From Blastomussa wellsi (Eukaryota > Cnidaria > Anthozoa > Scleractinia > Plerogyridae), in the NCBI GenBank assembly GCA_947652115.1, contig OX393563.1, forward strand, positions 1,493,829 to 1,557,828: a DNA stretch of 64,000 nt, read 5' to 3'. Below the pieces are notes generated by a model that saw only the letters and a program-made list of their open reading frames with translations, ran no database searches and was not told the origin of the DNA. This document shows, in pieces, positions 49,201 through 61,200 of the stretch (positions are counted from its first letter, which is position 1; the number at the start of each line of letters is the position of its first letter). Made by a program: the position numbers and the translations under genes.

Positions 49201-52200
49201 ACATAAGCATAAGCATAAGAAAAACGAACATGTTTGTTTTTCTTATATCGGCTTGTGCTTATGCGTATTCTTATGTCGCAGTTTTCACAAGTGAGAACAG
49301 AGCCGACATAAGCATAAGCATAAGCTTAAGCCTTTAAACCAATCACATGTCACTTTGACCCAGGCTTCTGCGGAAAGTATCACAAGCAAAATGGCGGACG
49401 CTATGACATCTGTAGACGTCAGCCATCTTGTTTTTAAACATCAAGGAGACCTGGTATCGAGTATTGCGTCAAAAAATGTATTCTGCGCGTGCGTACATCC
49501 TTATGCTTATGTCGCGGGTGTTCTCACTTGCTTATGCGTATGCTTATGCGTTAGTGAGAACAAGCCTTAAAAGACAAACAAGAAAACAAAAGAGAGGGAA
49601 TTCGCCTTCTTTCACAATTTATAAAGTAATTAAAGGGAATTTTAGCCTGACAAGAGGATACAAACAGCACTTCAGTATAATATAATTTATCTTACAGGTC
49701 ATTGGCTCGCAATCACATTGACCACCTGCCAACGGATATATTTAAGAACCTCTCTGTAATAGGAGCCCTGTAAGTTAAACTTAATACTACTGAAACGTCA
49801 GAAAATTCCATGTCAACTAGGCGGGGCGGTACGCAGCACTTTTCAAGGTCCCATAGTGTTCACTGAAAAGTCCTAAAACAATAGTGCTGCGTGCTATTAA
49901 GATCCAATGAAATTAGAGGTAGAGAGCTGTGAGCTATCGCACTGTAGGCTCTGCATTGGACAAAATCGAAAGCTTGACTACCTCATTTTCTTCGTTCAAA
50001 TTTTGTCGCGGTTGTTACTTAAGTTTTAATTTACATGTGGTGATATTGATTTGTATTGGTATTCAAATGGTGACGAATGAAATTAGGAAAAAAAGGCTAG
50101 GTAAATTATAAGAATTTTGAAACAAAAAAAAACGCAAGCATGGCAAGTGAAATTATTTCTCAATTTCAATTTCACTGAAGGAAACCAGTTATAAATTCAC
50201 TCCAATGCTACGATCGCCTACAGATTCTACTGAGAGCACGTGATAGTTTGTTCTAACCGTTGTTTTCTTCCGAAGAAAGCGTTAGCTGAGTAGGAATTTT
50301 AGCTCGCAAATCCTGCTGGTCTTTCCATCGAGAGCCGTCAAAAGATACATTGACCGAATTACCATACACTCGCCCTCATGACTTAATCTTTACACGCACT
50401 GCACCGGGCTTTCAGGTAATTCGAACCAAAAAGGCTAGGTCAATAAGCTAATTCAAACACTCGCTCGTGGAATAATAGACCCTTGACAAGTACAACTAAA
50501 ACTGGCTGGTATTTATAGTTCAGTATTGTTAACAACTCTGGTATTCCATACTTTTAACCCCCTTGCCATACTAACGCGGTATGTACACGCTTATGACTGA
50601 GACTTTGTTATGCTGTTCGTGTGAATTCACGATATGTTCTTTTCTCGTAGCGATTTGTCCTTCAACAAACTCCAGTCAATACCAGATTACATATTTAATA
50701 GCTTCAGGAAATTAATGATACTGTAAGTAAAATGGAAACGTTCTGGCGGCTAACAAACATCATGTTTCCGTGTACTCTGTTTTTGTGTTTTATGTTCTTA
50801 TTTTAGAATGGAAAACATTTTGTCTTCTGCCCGGGGTTACTCCCTTAAATTTCGGGTAGTATTTTAATGTTATGAAAAGCCCTGTTGAAGGAGTCTCAAT
50901 AAAGTGTGTAGGTACATTTTCGAATCTAGTTGCCAAGTGTCCCTTGAGAATTCTACCACTAATATATTTACGCATGTGTAAACTGCTTGAAAACTGAATG
51001 CATTGTTAATTACACACTTTGACCGTGTTGAAGTCCTCTTGGACATCCCATAATGTCTTTCAAAGCAATAGAAATCAAAATGGCCGCCGTATCGGGAAAA
51101 AGGTAAAAAATTCTTATATGTTAAAATCAGTTCTACCCTGGGATGATCAATGTTAATTAATACCCTATTTATATATTATTTTCAATTGTTAACCTGTTTG
51201 TAGTCAACACTTTTTTACTTTCCTTATAGGATGCTAAGCTTCAACAACATCACCCATATCAACCGCCGCACATTTGCTGGACTTACAAATCTAAATTATC
51301 TGTAAGTAATGACAATGCCTAACGATACCAAATAATATATAATAATTGGACACTAATTTAAGCACCTTGTTTAACACGTATACTCTCCCTTTTTTTGTTA
51401 GGATGCTGATTAAAAATAATCTGACGTTTATCGCCAAAGATGTTTTCGCTGAAACTGGTGTGCGATCTTTGTGAGTAAAATGCTAGCTCAAAGCCCGCAT
51501 GGAAATAATTAAAGAAAAAGCCCTTATATCCAAATTGATATCGTTTAACGCTTTAAACTCAACCGATGATGTTTCAAAAGTGATACGCTGTTCCACAATT
51601 CACTGTTACCTTATACAGAGTATCGCGTCATAAACTGAACCAATGCATTCATGAGTTCGGATCGAAACTGACCAATCAAGTAATATAAATCTTCTCCTGA
51701 GAGGTCCGCTTATTAAGAAATCCAGTGTTTGTGAAGTAATGGCCGGTAACTGAAAACATTTTTAGACCGCCAGTTTCCGACACACTAATTAACCTGTTCC
51801 ACGTCGTCTCCTTGGTAGATAATCACTGGTAAATAATCATTGTAAAAAAAGAAAATCTTAACTCAACTTTCTATTATTGTCGCTCGCAAACAAAATGTGT
51901 TATGTTTTCAGTAATTATGTTTTTTCTACTTTGTTTATGAATTATTGAGTTTATTAATTCTTTGTTATTGTCATTTTTACCCTAAAAAAGTGGGGAGGGG
52001 GCAGCTAAATCCTTCACCCTGAAAAATTATGGTTTGCACTGGATTTCCGCCATTGCCCGATTTTGCAATTCTTTCAACCTCAATGTATGGTACATTTAAA
52101 AGTAACTCATAATTGATGATGATGATGGTGGTGATGACGATGATGACGACGACGATGAAGACGACGATGGGCCAATGGAGTTGGGTTATGGCTACCGATA

Positions 52201-55200
52201 CGTAATTTATTTGTTTCAAACTCACTAGCTTTTGTTGTTACAGGTTCCTCCACAGTAACGCAATCGCAGCTGTTCACAGCAAAGCCTTTAAAGAGCTCAA
52301 TGGTCTAAAGAGACTGTAAGTAATTTAATCAAACAATGTTTGGGACGATACCGAACGAGTTTCCCAAATTTAAATAAATTGCATTGTTTCGACGCTTGAA
52401 ACAAATTTTGTTGTATTAGGCTAATCATACTGTTAACAACTATAAAATTAAATACAAAATAAAACAGAAAGACAACCCTGCGCTGACAAACTGAAACGAA
52501 ATGGAGTTTTAGACTCCATGCACAGCTGCTAATGCCTTCGAATGATTAATTAACGCCTTAAAACCCCATAATATTGTATAAATTCTTCATTTCAAAATGG
52601 AAGCATGATAGCTTCAAAACGTCGTAGATTTCTTCGCTATTAATTGCTATGTTTAAAGTGCTTTTTCTTATATTTATGATATTCAATTGCAAAAAACATT
52701 ACTTTTTCAGTACTATATTTGATAACCCCTTAAGCTTATTACCAGATGGGATATTCGACGATATGAAATCAGATGCCAAAGTGTAAGTATAAATATATAA
52801 CATAAGGAATGTTAACAGTTTAATTTAACGATAAAAATACATTTTGTTAAATAATAACGAACTTTAAATGAACGTTGTTATTGAAGTATTGAGGCTGCAT
52901 TCTCGGTCTCATTACGTACTGTTTGGGGTTATGCATCTTAACTGAGTTTTGCGTTTTTTCAAACTAAACATTAAGAACAACTTTCAGGTCTATAACGTGT
53001 AAGAATCTTCGTCAACTGCCTCGAGGGAAATGCGCTTCAGTTATGTAAGTGACCCTCATGTTTGGTCAAGAATTAAAATACCTACTTACTTTAGTTTCTT
53101 CTTTGTTTTGTGTTGTAGAATAAGATCTTTAACTTCAAGAAACCTTGGTTATTATGATGTTTTTATCCATCTAGTGAATGTGCTCCATCAGCATCGTTAC
53201 ATATCCTATTACTCCAAGAAGTTGACTACAAAATCGGTTTTACGGGTTCCGGGTTTGTGTGTAAAAATTGCAACCCTGGATATACTAATACCTCCAGATG
53301 TGCTAACTGCAGTCTTTGCCCAGTTGGAACCTACATGAATGGCACAGCATGTCAGATGTGTCCGGCAGGTAATTCATAATATAAAAGAAAAAAGTCATTA
53401 ATCCTCAAGTGCACTTGGAGTTAGAGATGAAAATTATAGTGTTAATCTCATTTCCTCATGTTAAACTGACTAAACTGCTTGCTTACTTGATAAATTAAGT
53501 ACATATTTTTGGTTGGCTTCTGTTTCAAGGCTCAGCTGCATTAACATCAGAACATCAGTCTGATGAAATTACGGTATTTTCACCATATTGTTTCAACATT
53601 CACGGACCCCAAGCTAAGAATTTTACGAATCATGGCTGCCGGATATATTGATGGCATATTGAGACAAGAAAAGACGTTTTCTGCAGTATCTAACAATAAA
53701 ACACACAATAATCGTTTACGGAGTGGTTTATTAAATTAAAAGTATCCCCTTCGTCGACAAATCATGATCATATGCAGTCTCGTGCATTATGCCGACAAAT
53801 ATAATCGGTTTAGTCAACCGTATATAGTTCTCTACCAAAACCCACGTTCATCTTCTTATTCAAACTAAGTTTGATGGAAACGTTATTTTTCAATACTTCA
53901 TAGGTGGTTTTTATCAGGACCAAATGGGGCAAGTGGAGTGTAAACGATGCAGCATTGGTACTTTTGTCCCAGAGAAAGATCGTCCTGGCACAAGTGCTGT
54001 TGACTGCCGGGCATGTCCATACGGTAAGGAATGTGCTAGCCTGCGAGTAAGCTCTCTACAGTGGAACCCCGCTATAACGAAGTGTCACGGTACCGAAAAA
54101 AAACTTCGTTATATCGGGGTCTTCGTTATAGCGAAGACCCCGCTATAACGAATTATCCGGTTAACAACAAAAATATTCGTTATAGCGGGGTAATTTAAAT
54201 TTACCAAAAATTCAATACTACACGTAGAAATCATTACTTTTGTTCATTTTATATTGTAAACTATAAGTGCAACGCGCTGACAATCGAGACATAAAATTCA
54301 AGAACATTCTCAATTTAAAACTTTAAAATTCAGAAGTAACAGTAACACGCGAGGGAAATCAACGATGTCGTTTAGCAATCATCTCGATTTGTCTCTATTC
54401 AAAAAACATTCCTCGTTTCACTTAAAAAAATCTTCCAATGTAGATTGCTTTCGACCCGCGACATCAGTGGCAAGAAATGTGTCCTCCATAATTGAAAGGT
54501 ACCGGAGAATTTCTTTTTCCGGGCACCTGCCTTGTCGCTGCTGACAACGAAGTTGCGCAAGAGTCCTACTGCGGCATTAGACTCGGAGGCAGTAACTTTT
54601 CACGCTCCATTATCGAGCAATCTTCGTTCTCAGAATCTTCATTTTCGTCCTGAAGATAGAGTAGAAGTTAATTGATGTCGAAATACCAATGTCTATGACA
54701 TAATAAGCCGTTGACTGAAAGGTTGCTGTCTCTTCACTGTTGACTGTTGATCTGTACAGTGTTTATCTTCTGTCGCGTGTTGACAAAACCGGAATAAAGC
54801 AAGCTGTGAATTCTACTCCACACTAAAATCTGTCTTTATTACTGACTGCGAGCGAGCGACAGACAAAATATTCGTTATAGCGAGGTAAATTGTGCGTTGG
54901 GACCGTCAAAATCGTTCGTTATAGCGGGGATTTCGTTATAGCGGGGTTCGTTATAGCGGGGTTCGTTTCAACATATTTTACTGTAAATCTGCCGGGCTTT
55001 CAAATGTTATTCGTTATAACGGGGTCTTCGTTATAGCGGGGTTCGTTATAGCGGGGTTCCACTGTATTTGGGTCTCACGCGAGATTTATTTTGGGCGCGA
55101 GCCGCGAGAGGATTGGGGCGGGGGTCATTAAACATGTCCTATCTACAAACAAAATCATTCCCCTTGATAATAATAGCGTCATGTCCGCTGCTTAGTTAAA

Positions 55201-58200
55201 GCGTTTAACAGCTTATGCCTAAGAGACTGGGGCAGACTTGGAAATGAAGGTCGGCCGATTTGGCTCAAAATCTATACACAAAGTCCTCCTGTAGACTTAT
55301 GCAACTTGCCAAAGTTTCAGCTCCATGGAGCTTTTTTCAGCTGAGTTCTGGATAGCACCGCCAAGGGGTCCCCATGAGGTTCATTTTCAACCAAATTTTG
55401 GGTAATTTTCAATTCCTCCATCATAGACTTGGAAATAATTTCAAACAAAACCAAAGTCATTTATTCAAAGCCCAATCACTAACCTTTCATAGGTAAAGAC
55501 GTTGGTTCACAGAATTATTTCTTTTGTCTGTAGCATAAATCAAAACGTGGGCCTTTTTTAGTATATCAAGAGTAACCGGAAAAGACCTGTTTTTAAGGCT
55601 TATTATTTTGGATGCCCACATTTTTGATCAAAACATTTTAGCATCCCTGTAAAGGTCAACCCTTATTCTAGTAATATCAGGAAAAAAATACTAAGGTTGA
55701 TGCTTTTTAACATAGCAGACACTCTCTCAAAAGATACCACTAAGCCCACTTCCAGTAAAAGTGATTAGAGGGTGTCTTCATAAAAAAAATACGTAGCAAT
55801 TTGTTTTTTATGTCCATTCTTGTTTTAAGCTGTCATATGAAAGCTTTTACAACATCATTATTAGAATAAGTTGTATTTCCATGAATATTCTAATTTAATT
55901 GGAGGATCGATCAAAGTTTGGTCTGACCAAAGGAAAAACTTGAAACTTTACGGACAATTAGCATCATTGTCAATAATTCGTCATTCGCTGAAAGAATCTA
56001 CTTCTTGGTGCTCTAGAAGCACAAAGACTGAATAATGATAACATTGGATTTGTGTACCATAAATGATATAACAAATTTGTCATCTGTTTGAAATTATTTA
56101 TTTCCATATAGCCTTGGGAAAGTGCAATGATTCTTATTCAATACAGCAATAATATTTCTCAGATCGACAAACTTGAGCACAGCTTCAACTTGAGAATTTT
56201 GAAAATAAAATGTTAATGAAAATAGCAAAGGCCAAATAACATGTTCGCGTTCATTGCTCGGATAAATTCACGTTATTTAGTCGCTTACCTCACTTCATTT
56301 AAGAGTTATGGTATTTACAATGCCGGTAGTCCCACATTATCCTATGTAACATCGAAAACTTCAGCTCTTTCCTTCAGCAAGAAGATTGTTTGAAATGTCA
56401 GTGACAGCATTCAAACATGCGGGCTATTCACTGGCTGTTATTAAGTTGGAAATCTTTCTTCTGACAAACATAGCTGTTTGTTGACGTATAGCACTACTAC
56501 AATATGTACCAGCTATGAACTGTGAAAAACTAAAGCGAATGAAGAGTACAGAAAGGCCAAAATGTTGTGTGATTACTTTGGGTCTGCATTCATTCCCAGT
56601 CCCCCATTACCTTCAAAATGTTTTGTCGTTGATTGTTTTGGACAGGGGTGTGTGTGTTGGGGGAGATTTTCAGAAGTAATTGCTGAAAAGCACTGGGTGT
56701 ATATTTTTAAGTGATGTTGTGAATAGTCAAGGAGGGGGGTGGGGGGAGGGGGATTTACTTCCATATGCATAGGCCAAACGTTTAGCAAGGAATAGTCTAG
56801 TTACCTCATATGTGCCTATTCCTAAGATATGGAGGAACAAAAGAAGGAAAGCTTGAAGACATTCAACGGTCGATGCTAGCAAATTTAAACGTTTTTTGCT
56901 ACACATGAAAAAGTCACTTGGTTTATGCAACATCAATAAGTCTATAAAGCTTCATTTTCTGCACACCACAAATTTAAAATTCTGGTAGATGAGAAAACAC
57001 ATTAAAAACAGGTTTTCAATTGAACAATTTGTTAGCTTGCAGCTTTGGGAATGCTTATAAAACGATTAAATCGGTAAGAAGGTGCAAATCGCGACTTTAA
57101 ATGTTACAGCTAGCAGTCAATTCCATTTCAGATTCAGTTGCACATGGAGCAAAGATATGCGACTTTATTCTCTACTCGCTGTATCTTCATGACTGTATTT
57201 TGTGTTCATCCCTCTTCTGGCGTGATTAAAAACCTATTTTCCAACATTCATTTTTTTTTAGTTTGCACGTGGTCTTGTAACAATTTCTTGGAACATTTAT
57301 AGGCTAGTTAAAAGTAATAAGTGATGTCGATGGGACAACTGTGATTTCCATAGCTATAAATCGTCAAGATGAACATTTCAAGGTGAAAGGAAGAGGACAG
57401 AAGCTATTGTGAAATGTAAGGGAAAAAAGGCGGAAGAGAGGGACCAGAAAAGATTAGGAATTAAAATAAAGAACTACAGATCTAGAACATGCAGACTCAT
57501 ATGAAGAGGAAGGTATAGTTTCCTAAAGAAGACTGGGGACGGATAGAGACCCAAAGTAAACACAACATCCAGAACAGCGAGTCACGTGACATTTTGGTCT
57601 TTCTGTACTTTTCATTCACTATTTTTTCACCGTCATGCAGTTCACACGTATAGTGCTACATGTACACGAACAGCTATCTACGTCAAAAGAAAGATGTCCA
57701 ACTTAATAACAGCCGGTGAATAACACGAATGCTTGAATGCCGTGACGCACAGCACTCTGAGTTAATGAACATAAATATTTTCAAACAATCGTATTGCTGA
57801 AGGAAAGGGCTGAAGTTTTAGACGTTAAATAGCATAGAAGGACTGTTGAAGATACCACAAATCTTAAATGAAGTGAAGTAAGCGATTGAAGAGATCAGTG
57901 GAATTTATTCGAGCAGTGAATGGGGGGATGCACTTTGGTCTTTGATGCTGTCATGCAAACAATATTTTCAAAATCCTCAAATTCAAGCCGTGTTGAATTT
58001 GTCAATCTGGTGTTCTGAGAAATTTTATTGTTATTGAATAAGAGTTATTTTCACTTTCAAACAGATGACATTATTATATGGTACACAAATCCAATGTTGT
58101 CATTGTGGTTCAAGAATGTCATCACGTGGGACCATAATATTTTTGCTATCGTTGAATTGGAAAGTTTAAATAACACATTATGTATCGGGTTGAACAAACT

Positions 58201-61200
58201 ACAACTAGACGCATGACTGCGTGTACTCGGGCTGCTCTTTTTCACTGAAACTTGATTTTTATGTATAGATATAGATTAATTACAAAACAGCGATAACTCT
58301 GTGTCACCTTATGTACAGCTATGAAAGTGTTTTATACCTATCATGTATGTGACAAGATCGAATGGTTGTCTGTGAATTTCCATATTTATAGTAGTTTCCA
58401 TATCATTTCTGGTTCGTAAAATGCAGAGATAGTTGGAGCCTCTGACTTCCGCTGACTTGGAGATGTATTTTATGATTGCCCACCCCGGCAAAGTTATAAA
58501 TTTGCACTTTATAATTTGAAACTCGTGTATTTCAACTTTTGTTTATTGACATGTACGCAGATCACTCATAAATGTTGATCTCTCGTAAGGCATGCGGACT
58601 GACCCGTTCCGAACATGCTCAACGTCCTTTCGCGTGGACCTACCGCGAACGGCGTGTTCGTTTGTATGTGATTTCAGCTCCCTTGAAGTCATGGAATCCG
58701 TGCTACAATAAACTTTCAAACAACTTCTGCTATCCATGTGCTCAGCGATGTGCAGAACGCTGAGCGACCGCTCACCTACTCGACGCATGCGCTTTAAAGC
58801 CCAGACGGTGATTTGTGACTGAACGTGGAAAAAGAAAATAATGCCGAAATTACAACTCGGCTAGCCCGAGTAATTATGTATGTCGATATTAAAATGAGAA
58901 GAAGACTTTGACAATGAAGCTGATTGTCCGTAAAGTTTCAAGTTTTTCCTTTGGCCAGACCAAACTTTGATCGATCCTCCAAAGATTAAATTAGAATGTT
59001 AATGAAAATACAACTCATTCTGATGATAAATGTTTTAAAAGCTTTCATACGACAGCTTAAAACAAGAATGGACATAAAAACACAAATTGCTACGTATTTA
59101 TGAAGACATCCTCTAATCACTCTTACCGGAAGTGGGCTTGGTGGTATCTTTTGAGAAAGTTTCTGCTAAGTTAAAAAGCATCAACCTTAGTAATTTTTTC
59201 TTGATATTACTAGAATAAGGGTTGAACGTTACAGGGATGCTAAAATTTTATGATAAAACATGGCGCATCTAAAATAATAAGCCTTAAAAATCGGTCATTT
59301 CAGGTTACTCTTGATATGCTAAAAATGGCCTACGTTTTGATTTATGTTACAGACAACAGAAATAATCCTGTGAGCCAACGTCTTTACCTATGAAAGGTTA
59401 GTGATTGGGCTTTAAATAAATGACTTTTGTTTAGTTTGTCTGAAGTTATTTATAAGTCTATGGTGGAGGAGTTGAAAAGAACCCAAAATTTGGGTACCCC
59501 TTGGCGGTGCTATCCAGAACTCGGCTGCAAAAAGCTCGATGGAGCTGAAACTTTATTACATAAGTCTACATAGGTCTGCAGGAGGACTTTGTGTATAAAT
59601 TTTAAGCCAAATCGGCCGACCTTCATTTCCAAGTCTGCCCCGGTCTCTCAGGCAGAAGCTCTTAAGAACCGTCTCGCAAGTAGACTTTCTGAAAAGTCCT
59701 TCGTCTTGTTTATTCAGTACACGCCGGACTTCTGCCCTGAAATTCTTGAGGTCGACGTGTGGCAAGTCTATCTCGCAAGAGACTTTTCATATTAGAGGGT
59801 GTCCATGGGGTTTATAGCTAATGTTTGCGTATAAAGATGTTTTTTGCTATCGTAACCGTATAAACGACAAAACATAACTCACTAATGTATAAAAGAACGT
59901 CGGCGTTTTGGTGTATGCATTAATTGACTCCTAAAGGGTGAACACCTTCTAGCACAAATACAAAACAATTTCTAAATACAAATATAAATTTTTGTACTGT
60001 CATTTTTTAAACATGTTCCACATTCCATACAAACGTCCCTACGTTTGAAATGGTGACCCCAAATTAAAAACTAAAATTAAAACTATAAATTATAAAGTTT
60101 TTATCTGTTTTCTCGTAATTTGAATATTCTGCAAGGGACCTACTATTTGGAAGACGGTGAGATCAGTGAAAAAACTTTGTTTGTCCATGTTAAGAGTATC
60201 GACACAGAAATGAGGGGGCTGTCTCAAAATTAGAGACGTTTGTATCGATTTTAAATCATGTATCAAGATGATTTATAGGATTTCCGTTCATCCTAAACGC
60301 ATCCCAAACGCATCAAACGTGGTCAAAGGACTAATCCTATCGTCATCTTTCATAACTGGCAGGATTGTAAGCAGTCTATTTCTAACATCCATTCTTCCAT
60401 TAACAGGTACTTTATCTAATGAGACTGCTGGTTATCGTGCATGCAGATGCCTTCACAATTTTTATCGCCTAGATCGTTTTGGAGCCTGTTCAATTTGTCC
60501 AGCTTATGGCTTTGTCTGTGAGAACGATATAGCGATACTTGCGCCTAATTACTTCTGGAAATGGCCCAACCAAACACGGAGTTCGGAGATGTTTTACAAG
60601 AATTTCGTTGAGAACATTAATACTTTTGGATCTGACTACAATGCGACGTTCTCTATATTTGATGCTTCACTACCAAAGCCACTAAAATGTCCTCATGCTA
60701 ACTCCTGCAAGGGCGGAATTGACTCAGAATGTCATGAAGGATACCAAGGGACCTTGTGTGCAACTTGCGCAACCGGCTTTTACCTTCGTTTCAACAATTG
60801 CTTAAAATGTCCGCCGTTAACGATTACCATAATTACATCCGTCTTGGTGATTGTACTCTTTGTTGCTGTGTTTCTGATGGTTCTATGGGGAGACTCTAAG
60901 CACGCAGAGAATGATCGTACAATGGCAGATGTCATCATGTCGTGCTTCAAGATTGTGATTGGATTTTACCAAGTTATTGCCGGTATTTTCTCGGCATTGG
61001 AAAGGGTTAAATGGCCGGTAGCTTTAATCTCTATGGAGAAATATCTCAAATTGTTTGAAGGAAACATTTTGCAATTTGCCCCATTAAGCTGCATTCATCC
61101 TCGACTGCGGCTAGATCACTTCGCGAAATTTTTTGCGGTCATTTCTATGAATATGTGCGTTGTCTGTATTATTCTTCTTTACCTCCTCTTTAAAAAGCGT

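Noticed and set aside
48667..49231. Long overlapping minus-strand frames rich in Leu, Cys and Arg-Gly-Cys
   Set aside because: They are translations of the minisatellite inside the TIR element, open in all three frames because of its composition.
52115..52165. GAT/GAC-rich run as a possible acidic coding repeat
   Set aside because: It lies in gene B intron 15 with no splice-compatible frame; a simple repeat.
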